NCBI RefSeq assembly: GCF_003096095.1
Contig: NZ_CP015453.1
Coordinates: 1,922,001 to 1,986,000 of the forward strand
Length of the DNA stretch: 64,000 nucleotides
Source of the DNA: Dietzia psychralcaliphila
GTDB taxonomy: Bacteria; Actinomycetota; Actinomycetes; Mycobacteriales; Mycobacteriaceae
Reading direction: 5' to 3'
The notes under the pieces are model-generated. The model searched no databases, was not told where the DNA came from, and saw only the letters and a program-made list of their open reading frames with translations. The position numbers and the translations under genes are program-made. Below are positions 9,492-19,145 of this stretch, piece after piece (position 1 is the first letter of the stretch; each line of letters opens with the position of its first letter).

Positions 9492-10796
9492 ATGAGCCGC
9501 CACCACGACCCCTGCCACGGCCCCACCCTGACCCGCCGTGAGGCGCTGGCCGGGGCCGGTATGGTCGCCGCCGCGGGCGCGGTGGGGGTCACCCTGCTCG
9601 CCGACCCGGCCCCGGTGTGGGCCAACCCCACCCGGCCGGTCGCCGACGACCTCGACGTCTACGTCCTGGTCACCGACGGCATGCGGCCGGACGAACTCAC
9701 TCCCGTGCAGGCCCCCACGTTGCACCGCTGGGCGTCCGAGGGAACCAGGTTCACCCACGCATCGTCGGTGATGATCGCCGAGACGCTCCCCAACCACGCC
9801 GCAATGGTGACCGGCGTCCTGCCCGAGCGCAACGGAGTACCCGCCAACTCGATCTGGGACCACGCCGCGGGTACCGACAGGACCCTCGACCGCCCCGACG
9901 ATCTCCGCGCCCCCACCGTGCTCGACCGGATCCGTACCGAGGCCGGCCTGACCACCGCGAGCGTGCTGAGCAAGGACTACCTCCACGGCCTGTTCGGTGG
10001 GCGCGCGAGTGTGCAGTGGGCGCCGTTCCCCCTCGTACCGATCACCGACCACTCGCTCGACTGGTTCACGATCGAGGCCCTCAAGCAGACCGTCACCGAC
10101 CACGCCCCGCGGATGACCTTCGTCAATCTCGGCGACATGGACCGCTTCGGACACATGGACCTCTCGGGGACCTCACTTCGACTGGCGCGCAACCAGGCGG
10201 TCGCCAATTCGGACCACAAGCTCTGGGACTTCGAGCAGTTCCTGCGCTCGACCGGCCGCTGGGAGCGCTCGGTGGTGATCGTTCTGGCCGATCACGGAAT
10301 GGACTGGTCGGAGCCGCTGAGCCTGATCAGCGCAGCCGGGGCGATCGAGGCGGACGCGGCGATCCTCGGGCGCTTCGGGATCGCCCAGAACGGCGGCGCG
10401 GACACGTTCGCCTACCTCGGACCCGCGCACGAGCGCGACGCATCCCTGAGGCGCCTGCGTGAGGTCGTCGGCGCGCTCCCGGGTGTCAACCGCCTCTACG
10501 ATCCGACAGAGCTCTCCCTGGGTGAGCGAGGTGGCGATCTGGTGGCCACGTGCCACCCCGGCTGGCGCTTCTCCGACCCCACCCCGTTCTCCAACCCGAT
10601 CCCCGGCAACCACGGTCACGAGGTCACCCTGGGTATCCCGTTCTTCATCGGCGGCGGGCACCGGATCGTGCGTCGTGGCGGCACCGTCGACCGCCCGGTC
10701 CGCACCCTCGACGTGGCTCCGACCGTCGCGCGGCTGTTCGGGCTCGACCACGCGGGCATGGACGGCCGCCCGGCGCTCGAGGCGTTCCACATCTGA
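9492..10796 (+). CDS. Tat-exported alkaline phosphatase-superfamily phosphodiesterase
   Basis: 434 aa. The N-terminus has a twin-arginine signal: [10 protein letters not shown] followed by a hydrophobic stretch and a likely cleavage after VWA near residue 44. The rest is a type I phosphodiesterase/nucleotide pyrophosphatase fold: TDGMRPDE supplies the first metal Asp, [12 protein letters not shown] the nucleophile Thr, [10 protein letters not shown] and ADHGMDW further metal ligands, and GNHGHE the late His. It therefore probably hydrolyses a phosphoester or phosphonate outside the cytoplasm; the substrate is unknown. GAGGAG lies about 10 bp before ATG 9492. It is a single-gene unit ending in paired hairpins. 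Confidence 0.85.
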   Translation: MSRHHDPCHGPTLTRREALAGAGMVAAAGAVGVTLLADPAPVWANPTRPVADDLDVYVLVTDGMRPDELTPVQAPTLHRWASEGTRFTHASSVMIAETLPNHAAMVTGVLPERNGVPANSIWDHAAGTDRTLDRPDDLRAPTVLDRIRTEAGLTTASVLSKDYLHGLFGGRASVQWAPFPLVPITDHSLDWFTIEALKQTVTDHAPRMTFVNLGDMDRFGHMDLSGTSLRLARNQAVANSDHKLWDFEQFLRSTGRWERSVVIVLADHGMDWSEPLSLISAAGAIEADAAILGRFGIAQNGGADTFAYLGPAHERDASLRRLREVVGALPGVNRLYDPTELSLGERGGDLVATCHPGWRFSDPTPFSNPIPGNHGHEVTLGIPFFIGGGHRIVRRGGTVDRPVRTLDVAPTVARLFGLDHAGMDGRPALEAFHI

Positions 10797-10806
10797 CACC
10801 CGGACC

Positions 10807-10836
10807 GGCCTGTCCTCCCGCTCAAGAGGACAGGCC
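10807..10836. terminator. Hairpin A between phosphodiesterase and aspS
   Basis: GGCCTGTCCTC and GAGGACAGGCC pair perfectly over 11 bp with an 8-base loop, starting 11 bp after the phosphodiesterase stop. It can serve both converging genes. Its right arm shares bases 10833-10836 with the next hairpin. Confidence 0.75.
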
Positions 10837-10866
10837 CGCGACCCTCTCCGGAGAGGGACGCGGGCC
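10833..10866. terminator. Hairpin B between phosphodiesterase and aspS
   Basis: GGCCCGCG (10833-10840) pairs with CGCGGGCC (10859-10866), and the inner arms CCCTCTCC/GGAGAGGG are fully complementary, giving a very stable near-palindrome. It cannot form fully at the same time as hairpin A. It lies between the convergent stops at 10796 and 10920. Confidence 0.75.
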
Positions 10867-10919
10867 TGATCGGATGCGGGGCGTCGTCTGGCCGCGCCCG
10901 GTGGGCTACCCGGGCGCCG

Positions 10920-12722
10920 TCACTCGGCCGCGGTGGCCTCCGACTGCGTGCCCTGACCGCGCTGGGCCGGCGTGGCGTCGATGCCCGATTCCTTGCGCTG
11001 CTGCGGCGTGATCGCCGCGGGCGCATCGGTGAGCGGATCGACTCCGCCGCCGGACTTGGGGAAGGCGATGACGTCGCGGATGGACTCGGTGCCGGCGAGC
11101 AGGGCGCAGATGCGGTCCCAGCCGAAGGCGATGCCGCCGTGCGGCGGGGCGCCGTAGGAGAAGGCGTCGAGCAGGAAGCCGAACTTCTCCTGCGCCTCGT
11201 CCTGCGAGATCCCCATCACGCCGAAGACGCGCTCCTGGACGTCCTTGCGGTGGATACGGATGGACCCGCCACCGATCTCGTTGCCGTTGCACACGATGTC
11301 GTAGGCGTACGCCAACGCCGAACCCGGATCGGTGTCGAAGCTGTCCAGGTGCTCCGGCTTGGGTGAGGTGAACGCGTGGTGCACTGCCGTCCAGGCTCCC
11401 GAGCCCACCGCCACGTCGCCGGCGGCCGTGGCGTCGTCGGCGGGCTCGAACATGGGTGCGTCGACGACCCAGGTGAACGCCCACTTCTCCGGGTCGATCA
11501 GGCCGAGCTTGTCCGCGATCTCGCCGCGGGCGGCGCCGAGGAGTGCCCGGGTCGACTTGACGGCCCCGGCACCGAAGAAGATGCAGTCCCCGGGCTCGGC
11601 GCCGACGTGTGCCGCGACCCCGGCCCGCTCGGACTCCGACAGGTTCTTGGCGACCGGGCCGCCCAGCTCGCCGTCCTGTCCGACGAGGATGTACGCCAGG
11701 CCCTTGGCGCCACGCTGTTTGGCCCACTCCTGCCAGGCGTCGAGCTGACGGCGGGGCTGCGACGCCCCGCCCTTCATGACCACCGCGCCGACGTAGGGCG
11801 CCTTGAACACGCGGAACGGGGTGTCGGCGAAGAACTCGGTGCACTCCACGAGCTCGATGTCGAAGCGCAGGTCCGGCTTGTCGGAGCCGTAGCGACGCAT
11901 CGCCTCGTCGTAGGTCATGCGCGGGATCGGCGTCGAGATCGTGAACCCGGCGGTGGCCCACACATCGGTGAGGATCTCCTCGGCGATCGCGATGACGTCG
12001 TCCTGGTCGACGAAGCTCATCTCCACGTCGAGCTGCGTGAACTCCGGCTGCCGATCCGCACGGAAATCCTCGTCGCGGTAGCACCGGGCGAGCTGGTAGT
12101 ACTTCTCCATCCCGGCCACCATGAGCAGCTGCTTGAACAGCTGGGGCGACTGCGGCAGCGCGTAGAAGGTGCCCGGCTGCAGGCGGGCGGGCACGAGGAA
12201 GTCGCGCGCGCCCTCGGGGGTGGACCGGGTCAGGGTCGGGGTCTCGATCTCCACGAAGTCGTGGCGGGCCATGACGCTGCGGGCGGCGGCGTTGACCCTG
12301 GACCGCAGGCGCAGGGCGCTGCCCGGGCCCTCACGGCGCAGGTCGAGGTAGCGGTGGCGCAGACGCGCCTCCTCGCCCACCTCGTCGTCGAGTTGGAACG
12401 GCAGTGCCGCGGACTCGCCGAGCACCTCGAACGAGACCACGTCGATCTCGATCTCACCGGAGGCGAGGTTGGGGTTCTCCGAGCCCTCGGGGCGGCGGTC
12501 GACCACACCCGTGATGGCGACGCAGAACTCGTTCCGGAGCCGGTGGGCCCGGTCGGCGACCTCCTCGGAGCGGAACACCACCTGGCAGACCCCGGTGGAG
12601 TCGCGGAGGTCGACGAAGATGACCCCGCCGTGATCCCGGCGGCGCGCGACCCAGCCGGCCAGGGTGACGGTGTCCCCCGCGTCGGCGGCTCGGAGTTGGC
12701 CGGCGGAATGGGTGCGCAGCAC
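10920..12722 (-). CDS. aspS: Aspartate-tRNA(Asp/Asn) ligase
   Basis: 600 aa class IIb synthetase with N-terminal OB-fold anticodon domain, GAD insertion and catalytic domain ending with [12 protein letters not shown] and GIAFGWDR. The longer open frame to 12881 is ignored: GTG 12722 is preceded by GAGAGGA at eight-base spacing and gives the family N-terminus LRTHSAGQL. With this start residue 31 is His in RRRDHGG. His at this position is the known mark of non-discriminating enzymes that also charge tRNA-Asn for later amidation, so misacylation is likely but not proved. It converges on the phosphodiesterase gene. Confidence 0.95.
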   Translation of the reverse strand: MLRTHSAGQLRAADAGDTVTLAGWVARRRDHGGVIFVDLRDSTGVCQVVFRSEEVADRAHRLRNEFCVAITGVVDRRPEGSENPNLASGEIEIDVVSFEVLGESAALPFQLDDEVGEEARLRHRYLDLRREGPGSALRLRSRVNAAARSVMARHDFVEIETPTLTRSTPEGARDFLVPARLQPGTFYALPQSPQLFKQLLMVAGMEKYYQLARCYRDEDFRADRQPEFTQLDVEMSFVDQDDVIAIAEEILTDVWATAGFTISTPIPRMTYDEAMRRYGSDKPDLRFDIELVECTEFFADTPFRVFKAPYVGAVVMKGGASQPRRQLDAWQEWAKQRGAKGLAYILVGQDGELGGPVAKNLSESERAGVAAHVGAEPGDCIFFGAGAVKSTRALLGAARGEIADKLGLIDPEKWAFTWVVDAPMFEPADDATAAGDVAVGSGAWTAVHHAFTSPKPEHLDSFDTDPGSALAYAYDIVCNGNEIGGGSIRIHRKDVQERVFGVMGISQDEAQEKFGFLLDAFSYGAPPHGGIAFGWDRICALLAGTESIRDVIAFPKSGGGVDPLTDAPAAITPQQRKESGIDATPAQRGQGTQSEATAAE

Positions 12723-12955
12723 TGCGGTGGTCCTCTCATCGGGAGACTTCTGGTGGTCTGCGAGCGACCGTCGGACCCACCGCGATCTGGACGGCGGTCG
12801 GTCCCGGGCTCTGACGGGGCACAGTCTACGTCCACCGGCGTCGGTTCCCGGTGTCGGCTGCGACAGCGACTCGGCGGCCAATACAGTGTCCCTCGACCGC
12901 GGAGGGGCGCGAGCCGGGCTGGACCGGCGACCGACGGGGACGAAGGGCGGCGGAC

Positions 12956-13867
12956 ATGACGTTCCGGCAGGGCGGGAGCCTGGACACCAGCGGGGTCTCC
13001 GGAGGAGGTCGCGGGGGGCGAGGGGGCCGACGGGGGATGGCGGTCGGCGGGGGCGTGGGCGGTCTCGCCATCGTCCTCGTCGCGCTGTTCCTGGGCGTCG
13101 ATCCGGGGCAGCTCGGTCTGCAGAGCGGCGACAACGGCGGCCCGCAGTCCGACTCGGCGCAGGAGTTCCAGGCCCACATCGACCAGTGCGACCTCGAGCA
13201 GGCCAACACGGACACGGTCTGCCGCATCGTCGCCACCACGGAGAGCCTCGAGGACGTCTGGACCACCCAGCTCCCCGACCAGGCCGGCATGCGATGGGTC
13301 CAGCCGCACACCACCATCTTCACCGGCGACGTCGACACCGCCTGCGGCGCGGCCTCCTCCGATATCGGCCCGTTCTACTGCCCCGCCGACCAGGACGTCT
13401 ACCTGGACCCGGCCTTCTTCGACCAGGTGCTGGTCGACCGCCTAGGGGGATCGCCCGCGGGCGCGGCCCAGATGTACGTCGTGGCGCACGAGTTCGGGCA
13501 CCACCTGCAGACGATGCTCGGCGACATCCGCCGCTCGCAGCAGGATCCACAGGGGCCCTCGTCGGGCGCGGTCCGGGTCGAGCTCCAGGCCGACTGTTAC
13601 GCGGGGCTCTGGGCCCACTACGCCACCTCGACCCCCGCCCCCGGGGGCGGGGAGCCACTCCTGGAGAGCCTGACCAGGAGCGATGTGGACGCGATCATCC
13701 AGACCGCCGAGGCCATCGGTGACGACCACATCCAGAAGTCCGGCGGCGCCCGCGTCGACCCCGACTCGTGGACCCACGGCTCGTCGGAGATGCGCCGCCA
13801 GTGGTTCCTGACCGGGTACGAACAGGGATCCATGCAGGCCTGCGACACCTTCGGCGCGCGGCTCTAG
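12956..13867 (+). CDS. YpfJ-family neutral zinc metallopeptidase, membrane-anchored
   Basis: 303 aa. A Gly/Arg-rich N-terminus (residues 1-28) precedes one membrane helix (about 29-48), then an extracytoplasmic domain. The zinc motif [12 protein letters not shown] contains HExxH, and a downstream ELQADCYAG supplies the probable third ligand and fold signature of COG2321 (YpfJ). Length is typical. ATG 12956 follows a GGGCGGCGG stretch and opens directly on the MTFRQGG motif normal for the family; the frame upstream overlaps the aspS leader. Substrates of this family are not established. Confidence 0.88.
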   Translation: MTFRQGGSLDTSGVSGGGRGGRGGRRGMAVGGGVGGLAIVLVALFLGVDPGQLGLQSGDNGGPQSDSAQEFQAHIDQCDLEQANTDTVCRIVATTESLEDVWTTQLPDQAGMRWVQPHTTIFTGDVDTACGAASSDIGPFYCPADQDVYLDPAFFDQVLVDRLGGSPAGAAQMYVVAHEFGHHLQTMLGDIRRSQQDPQGPSSGAVRVELQADCYAGLWAHYATSTPAPGGGEPLLESLTRSDVDAIIQTAEAIGDDHIQKSGGARVDPDSWTHGSSEMRRQWFLTGYEQGSMQACDTFGARL

Positions 13868-13911
13868 CGCACTCGTCTCCGCAGGCGGGTGCAGTCGCCG
13901 GCGGGCCCGGG

Positions 13912-15192
13912 TCAGGGGTTGACGAGCCCGGCGACGTGGGAGACCACCGCGGCCAGCGGGACCGGGTTCTGCGCACCAGTGGCCATCGTCTTGACCACCA
14001 CGGTGCCCGACGCCAGTTCGTTCTCTCCGACGACGAGGGTGACGGCGGCCCCCGACCTGTCGGCGGCCTTGAAGGCGCCCTTCATACCGCGGTCGCCGTA
14101 GGCCATGTCGGCACGGAGACCGGAGCGCCGGAACTCGGCCAGGACGGGCACCAGGGCGGCCCTGGCCGGAGCGCCGAGGGCCACCCCGTACACGTCCACC
14201 CGACCGCCCGCGGCATGGTCGATGCCCTCGGCCTGCAGCGCGAGCATCGTGCGGTCGACCCCGATACCGAAACCTATCCCCGACAGCGCCTGCCCGCCGA
14301 GCTGCTCCATCAGGCCGTCGTAGCGGCCGCCACCCCCGATGCCGGACTGGGCCCCGAGGCCGTCGTGGACGAACTCGAACGTGGTCTTGGTGTAGTAGTC
14401 CAGGCCCCGGACCATCCGTGGGTTGACCTCGTAGTCCACGCCGAGCGCGTCGAGATGCGACCTCACCTCGGCGAAGTGCGCGGCGCTCTCCTCCGAGAGG
14501 TGGTCGATCATCAGGGGCGCGTCCGCGAGTTGCGCACGGACCTCCGGGCGTTTGTCGTCGAGGACGCGCAACGGGTTGATCCGTGCACGCTCCTGCGTGG
14601 CCTCGTCGAGGTCGAGTCCGGCGAGGAAGGCCTGCAGCCTTTCGCGGTAGGCAGGTCGGCAGGAGTCGTCGCCGAGCGAGGTGAGCTCCAGCCGGAACCC
14701 GGTCAGTCCGAGCGAGCGGAAGGCCTCGTCCGCCACCGCGATCACCTCGGCGTCCAGGGCGGGGTCGTCGATCCCGATCGCCTCGATCCCGACCTGCTGA
14801 AGCTGCCGGTACCGGCCGGCCTGAGGTCGCTCGTAGCGGAAGAACGGGCCGGCATAGCAGAGCTTGACCGGGAGTTGGCCGCGGTCCAGGCCGTTCTCGA
14901 TGACCGAACGCATCACGCCGGCGGTCCCCTCGGGTCGGAGCGTGACGCTACGTCCCCCCCGGTCCTCGAACGAGTACATCTCCTTGGAGACGACGTCGGT
15001 CGACTCCCCCACCCCGCGGGCGAACAGCGCGGTGTCCTCGAAGATCGGCAACTCGATGTGCCCGTAGCCCGCCCGCCTGGCTGCGGAGGTGATGGCATCC
15101 CGGACCGCGACGAACCCGGCGGAGGTCGGGGGGACGTAGTCGGGCACCCCCTTCGGTGCCTTGAGCGCGGTCTTCTTGTGGGTGCCGGTCAC
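13912..15192 (-). CDS. hisS: Histidine-tRNA ligase
   Basis: 426 aa class II synthetase. Motif 2 lies in [17 protein letters not shown]; the histidine-binding motif [14 protein letters not shown] and GGGGRYDGL follow, and the C-terminal anticodon-binding domain covers roughly the last 95 residues. The GTG start at 15192 has AAGGA nine bases upstream. It follows the metallo-beta-lactamase-fold gene by 48 bp on the same strand, the order seen in mycobacteria. Confidence 0.95.
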   Translation of the reverse strand: MTGTHKKTALKAPKGVPDYVPPTSAGFVAVRDAITSAARRAGYGHIELPIFEDTALFARGVGESTDVVSKEMYSFEDRGGRSVTLRPEGTAGVMRSVIENGLDRGQLPVKLCYAGPFFRYERPQAGRYRQLQQVGIEAIGIDDPALDAEVIAVADEAFRSLGLTGFRLELTSLGDDSCRPAYRERLQAFLAGLDLDEATQERARINPLRVLDDKRPEVRAQLADAPLMIDHLSEESAAHFAEVRSHLDALGVDYEVNPRMVRGLDYYTKTTFEFVHDGLGAQSGIGGGGRYDGLMEQLGGQALSGIGFGIGVDRTMLALQAEGIDHAAGGRVDVYGVALGAPARAALVPVLAEFRRSGLRADMAYGDRGMKGAFKAADRSGAAVTLVVGENELASGTVVVKTMATGAQNPVPLAAVVSHVAGLVNP

Positions 15193-15240
15193 GTGTGTGG
15201 GTCCTTGTATCTGTCGGTGGATCGTTCGGGGGGAATGGTT

Positions 15241-15906
15241 CTAGAGGTCACGCAGGAACGGGTTGGACCGGCGTTCCCGCCCGATGGTGGTCGAGGGGCC
15301 GTGCCCGGGGAGCACCACCGCGTCGTCGTCCAGGGTGAGGAACTTCTTGGAGATCGACTGCATGAGAACCTCGGTGTCACCGGCGGGCAGATCGGTGCGT
15401 CCGACCCCGTCCTGGAACAGCACATCGCCACCGAGCACCACCATCCGCTGCCCCTCCTCGGTGTCGATGATGATCCGGAAGGACACCGACCCCGGGCTGT
15501 GTCCGGGCACGTGGTCCACGTCGAAGGCCATCGACCCGAATCGCAGGGTGTCACCGTCGAACACCTCGACGACCTCGGCGGGTTCCGTGAACGTGATGTC
15601 CTTGAGCATGGCGGACAGGTCGAGCGAGAGCCCCTTGCCCGGATCGGAGAGCATCACGCGGTCGTCCGGGTGGATGTAGGCCGGCACGCCGTAGTGGTCC
15701 GCGACCTGCTGGGCGTTCCAGATGTGGTCCAGGTGACCGTGGGTCAACAGGACCGCGCGCGGCCTCAGCCCCGCCTCGGAGACCTGCCGCCGCACCTGTT
15801 CCTCCGCGTCCTGGCCCGGGTCGACGATCACGCAGTCCCCCGCGTCGTCGGACACGATGTAGCAGTTGGTCTGGAACATCCCGGCTGGGAACCCGATGAT
15901 CTGCAC
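15241..15906 (-). CDS. Metallo-beta-lactamase-fold hydrolase (glyoxalase II-like)
   Basis: 221 aa. The zinc site THGHLDHIW (HxHxDH) lies in the first half, VPGHSPGS supplies the next His, and VLPGHGPST the last. The overall form is that of hydroxyacylglutathione hydrolase-like proteins, but this group normally lacks glutathione, so the true thioester substrate may differ (for example a mycothiol derivative; inference). I chose GTG 15906, preceded by GGAAGGAAG, because it starts at the conserved IIGFPAGMFQTNCYIV; the longer frame to 15990 adds an Arg-rich non-conserved tail. Confidence 0.85.
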   Translation of the reverse strand: MQIIGFPAGMFQTNCYIVSDDAGDCVIVDPGQDAEEQVRRQVSEAGLRPRAVLLTHGHLDHIWNAQQVADHYGVPAYIHPDDRVMLSDPGKGLSLDLSAMLKDITFTEPAEVVEVFDGDTLRFGSMAFDVDHVPGHSPGSVSFRIIIDTEEGQRMVVLGGDVLFQDGVGRTDLPAGDTEVLMQSISKKFLTLDDDAVVLPGHGPSTTIGRERRSNPFLRDL

Positions 15907-16110
15907 GTCCCGTACTTCCTTCCTCGATCGCCCACGACGTCCGTCGCGGACCCCCGGGCCGACTGGGCGGTACACCGGAGTGGTGTCCAACGGTCTCAGC
16001 CCGACCTGGTAGACAAGACCCCTGGGCTGGAGCGCTGTGGTGTGCTCTGTGAGTCCCCACCGCGGCTTCAGCCGACTGTTCCAGCCTAGTCCAGGTACCC
16101 AGGAGGGTCA

Positions 16111-17040
16111 GTGTCCACCAACCAGGAACGCCGAGCAGAGGCGCGTCAACGCCTGCGCGAGCAGATGGAGGCGCAGGCCCGTCGTGAGAAGCAACTCAAG
16201 ATCGTCGCGGCCTCGGTCGTCGTCGCCGTCCTGCTGGGCATCGTGGGTGTGGTCGCCTGGATCAACTACGACCGCAAGCGCGCCGAAGAGTACGCAGCCA
16301 ACTGGCTGACCTGCGAGTACCCCACCGACACCGAGACCCCCGAGCTGCTCGACCCGGCTGAGTTCGAAGACCAGGGACCTGAGGTGGTCGCGGAGGTCGA
16401 GGAGTTCAACGCACAGGTCGAGACCGTCGAGGACACCAAGCGTGACGCCGAGCCGCCATCGGGTGACCAGGCCAGGCGGGGCATCGCGGAGATCACCATC
16501 ACCACCGACCGCGGCGAGATCCCCGTCACGCTCGATCGTTCCGGCGCCCCCTGCAATGTGGCGAGCTTCGTGCACCTGACCGAGCAGCGGTACTTCGACG
16601 ACACCGAATGCCACCGGCTGACCGTGTCCGAGGAGGAGCCGGGCCTGTCGGTCCTGCAGTGTGGCGACCCGACGGGAACCGGTCTGTCCGGACCCGGATA
16701 CTCGGTTGTCGACGAGCCGCCCGCGGCCGACGCCCTCGCGCTCGCCGACGACGGGTCGGGCGCCGCCATCTATCCCCGCGGAACCGTGGCCATGGCCAAG
16801 TCGCAGGCACCCGACAGCGCCGGCAGCCAGTTCTTCCTGGTGTACGAGGATTCGGCCCTCCCGCCCGAGTACACCGTCATGGGGACGATCGGCGAGTCGG
16901 GACTCGAGGTCCTCGACGACATCGCGGAGACCGGTGTGAAGAGCGATGACCCGAGCGACCGTGACAACCAGGTCCCCAGGCGCCCCGTCACCATCGAGAC
17001 CGTGGTACTCGACGACCAGTCCGGGCTGCCCGAGAAGTGA
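16111..17040 (+). CDS. Membrane-anchored cyclophilin-type peptidyl-prolyl isomerase
   Basis: 309 aa. A highly charged N-terminus rich in Arg/Glu (residues 1-27, probably cytoplasmic helix) is followed by a single membrane helix (about 30-50). The cyclophilin domain begins near residue 125 (ITTDRGEIPVTLDRSGAP) and contains TECHRL, with the catalytic-type Arg, and GSQFFLVY. This is the Rv2582-like surface isomerase. GTG 16111 follows AGGAGGG at good spacing. It is divergent from the hydrolase/hisS pair and ends in a hairpin at once after the stop. Confidence 0.88.
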   Translation: MSTNQERRAEARQRLREQMEAQARREKQLKIVAASVVVAVLLGIVGVVAWINYDRKRAEEYAANWLTCEYPTDTETPELLDPAEFEDQGPEVVAEVEEFNAQVETVEDTKRDAEPPSGDQARRGIAEITITTDRGEIPVTLDRSGAPCNVASFVHLTEQRYFDDTECHRLTVSEEEPGLSVLQCGDPTGTGLSGPGYSVVDEPPAADALALADDGSGAAIYPRGTVAMAKSQAPDSAGSQFFLVYEDSALPPEYTVMGTIGESGLEVLDDIAETGVKSDDPSDRDNQVPRRPVTIETVVLDDQSGLPEK

Positions 17041-17064
17041 CGACCGCCCCGTCAGGGGTGGTCG
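17041..17064 (+). terminator. Hairpin terminator after the cyclophilin gene
   Basis: CGACCGCCCC and GGGGTGGTCG pair over 10 bp (one G-U) with loop GTCA, beginning on the first base after the stop codon. A second small stem, CCGCC (17073-17077) with GGCGG (17082-17086), follows. The converging SDR gene stops at 17088. Confidence 0.7.
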
Positions 17065-17087
17065 TCCGGCACCCGCCGGTTGGCGGC

Positions 17088-18053
17088 TCAGCGGTAGTCG
17101 TCGGCCTCGAGGATCCCCGCCGGAACGGATTCCATCGCGGTGATGAAGCTCCACGCGTCGGGGCGTGACCCGTCGACGTCCGTGAGGCCGTAGTGTCCCG
17201 CCAGTTCGAAGGAGCTCACGGATCGTGTGTTCCACCTGGACCGTTCCGGATCGGCGGCCAGGGCGGTGATTCCCCGTGCGAGCATCGTCGGCGACTCCGA
17301 GATGACGAACTCATAGGGCGGGACCACGTCTGACAGGCCTCGGTTGGCTTCTGCGGCGGATCGCCACGTGGACTCGGTGACCCCGAATGCGTCGAGCATC
17401 ATCTCCGAGCGGAGCCACCCGGGTGTCACCGAGACCGCCGTACCGCCGTGTGGGATCAGTTCGTGTCCTTGCGCGTAGGCGAACCGGTCCACCGCCGTCT
17501 TGGTCACATCGAGGAACACCGTCCCGCGGTAGTGGGTGTCGTTATAGGCCCGGGTGCCGTCGGTCACCTCGATGACCAGCCCACCGGGCTGACGGATGAG
17601 CAGAGGCAGGGCACTGTGACTGGTGTTGAGATGGGTTCTGAACCCCGTGTCGAGCAGTCGGATGCCAGCGTCCAGGTCGTACTCCCAGAGCGGTCGGCCG
17701 AACTCTACGTAGGCCTCACCCCCGATGTCGTTCACCAGGATGTCGAGGCGGCCCTGTTCACGGTCGATCCTCTCGATGAGCGACCGTACCGCTCCCACAT
17801 CGAGGTGGTCGGTGACTGCCGCATGGGCTGTTCCTCCCCCGCCGGTGATCAGGCCCACCGTCTCCTCGACGGTCTCGGTGCGACCGTAGTCCGACGGAGC
17901 CTTCCGGGTGGACCGGCCCGAGCAGTACACGATGGCGCCCGCCCTCCCCAGCTCGACGGCGATCGCCCGGCCGGCACCCCTGGTCGCTCCTGCCACCAGC
18001 GCAACCCTCCCGTCGAGTGCGCTGAGTCCCCGATCACTACCAGGATCAGTCAT
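17088..18053 (-). CDS. SDR-family oxidoreductase with altered active site
   Basis: 321 aa short-chain dehydrogenase/reductase fold. The NAD(P)-binding glycine motif is in VAGATRGAGRAIAVELG, an Arg after the second strand (CSGRSTRK) suggests NADPH, and VNDIGG replaces the usual NNAG. In the active-site helix the YxxxK motif reads LDVTK: Leu181 occupies the tyrosine position while Lys185 is kept. This could mean a changed mechanism or a non-catalytic protein. ATG 18053 follows AAGGGA; the longer frame to 18275 runs through the divergent regulator. It shares a palindromic intergenic region with the WYL regulator and is probably controlled by it. Confidence 0.8.
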   Translation of the reverse strand: MTDPGSDRGLSALDGRVALVAGATRGAGRAIAVELGRAGAIVYCSGRSTRKAPSDYGRTETVEETVGLITGGGGTAHAAVTDHLDVGAVRSLIERIDREQGRLDILVNDIGGEAYVEFGRPLWEYDLDAGIRLLDTGFRTHLNTSHSALPLLIRQPGGLVIEVTDGTRAYNDTHYRGTVFLDVTKTAVDRFAYAQGHELIPHGGTAVSVTPGWLRSEMMLDAFGVTESTWRSAAEANRGLSDVVPPYEFVISESPTMLARGITALAADPERSRWNTRSVSSFELAGHYGLTDVDGSRPDAWSFITAMESVPAGILEADDYR

Positions 18054-18105
18054 CGTGTCGTTCCCTTCGTCGTCGTGTCTGCTCGTGAATTGATCATCTC
18101 CCCGG

Positions 18106-18128
18106 TTGGCGACATCTAGTGTCGCCAA
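18106..18128. promoter_or_regulatory. Palindromic operator between SDR and WYL regulator genes
   Basis: TTGGCGACA (18106-18114) and TGTCGCCAA (18120-18128) form perfect 9-bp arms around TCTAG. On the plus strand it ends five bases before TAGATT (18134-18139), which sits seven bases before the regulator's ATG and fits a -10 box. A protein bound here would cover the -35 region, so autoregulation by the WYL protein is the natural reading (inference). Confidence 0.7.
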
Positions 18129-18146
18129 TTCTGTAGATTTCGTCCC

Positions 18147-19145
18147 ATGAGGTCCTCCCGGCTGGTCGCCATCCTCATGGAACTCTCGAGGGACTCCCGG
18201 ACGTCGGTGTCCCGGCTCGCCGAACGACACGAGGTGTCGACCCGGACGATCCAGCGTGACATCGCTGCTCTGCACGACCTGGGTGTACCGGTGTGGACCC
18301 GGACCGGACCGACTGGCGGAGTCGGACTGGTCGAAGGGTGGCGCTCGCCCCTGACCGGGATGTCGTCCTCGGAGCTCCGGGCACTGGTCATCGGCGAGAC
18401 CGCTTCACGGGATCTAGGGATGCAGGTGGACTTCGAGGTGGCCAGGCTCAAGCTGCTCAGCGTTCCCACTGCACGGGACGGCGAAGTGGAGCCGGCACGG
18501 GAACGGTTCCTCGTGGACAAATCACGCTGGTTCGGCTCGTCGGACCGCCCGGAAGCGTTACCCGCGGTGGCCCGGGCCGTGTGGTCGGGCCGGCGACTGA
18601 CGATCTGCTACGAGCGCCGCGGTGACGATCGTGCGACCGTGTCCCGCCTCGTCGATCCCCTGGGCCTAGTTCTCAAGGGCGACAACTGGTACCTGGTCGC
18701 CGCGCACGGTTCACACCCGCGTACATACCGCTTGTCCCGCATCACGGGCTGCGTGATCCATGACGAACCCTCTGTACGACCTTCCGGTTTCTCCCTGGAG
18801 GAGTACTGGACCCGGTCCAGGGAGGAGTTCGAGTCGTCGATACACACTCTCCCCGTTCGTCTGCTGATCCCGGAGGGGTCTGTCGAGCACCTCACCTCGT
18901 CGGTGCCGGGGCCGGGGACCCGTCATGCGGTGGACACGGCACGACGATATGGCGGACTCCTCGAGATCGACCTGACCATGGAGAAGCACTCGATCGCCCT
19001 CGCGCAGCTACTGGGCGTACCCGAGGTCGAGGTCCTCGAACCCGCCGCGCTGCGCAGGGATCTCCACCTCAGAGCCGCCGCGATAGCCGACCGGAACCGG
19101 GCGGGGGATCCGGGGAGTGTCGTCAGCCCGACGTCATTCGGTTGA
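18147..19145 (+). CDS. WYL-domain transcriptional regulator (DeoR-like HTH)
   Basis: 332 aa. The N-terminal helix-turn-helix (residues 1-60) contains [20 protein letters not shown], typical of HTH_11. The WYL sensor domain follows, with LTICYERR and [10 protein letters not shown], and a C-terminal WCX-like extension. Such proteins bind ligands or nucleic acid and act as repressors or activators. The start lies seven bases after a TAGATT box with no ribosome site, suggesting a leaderless mRNA. It contains a rare TTA leucine codon (18558-18560). The last 23 bp overlap the 3' end of rel on the opposite strand. Confidence 0.85.
   Translation: MRSSRLVAILMELSRDSRTSVSRLAERHEVSTRTIQRDIAALHDLGVPVWTRTGPTGGVGLVEGWRSPLTGMSSSELRALVIGETASRDLGMQVDFEVARLKLLSVPTARDGEVEPARERFLVDKSRWFGSSDRPEALPAVARAVWSGRRLTICYERRGDDRATVSRLVDPLGLVLKGDNWYLVAAHGSHPRTYRLSRITGCVIHDEPSVRPSGFSLEEYWTRSREEFESSIHTLPVRLLIPEGSVEHLTSSVPGPGTRHAVDTARRYGGLLEIDLTMEKHSIALAQLLGVPEVEVLEPAALRRDLHLRAAAIADRNRAGDPGSVVSPTSFG

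Noticed and set aside
13768-16089. 773-aa plus-strand open frame across hisS and the hydrolase gene
   Set aside because: It is antisense to two clearly conserved genes; its His/Asp/Gly-rich composition is the mirror of their codon pattern.
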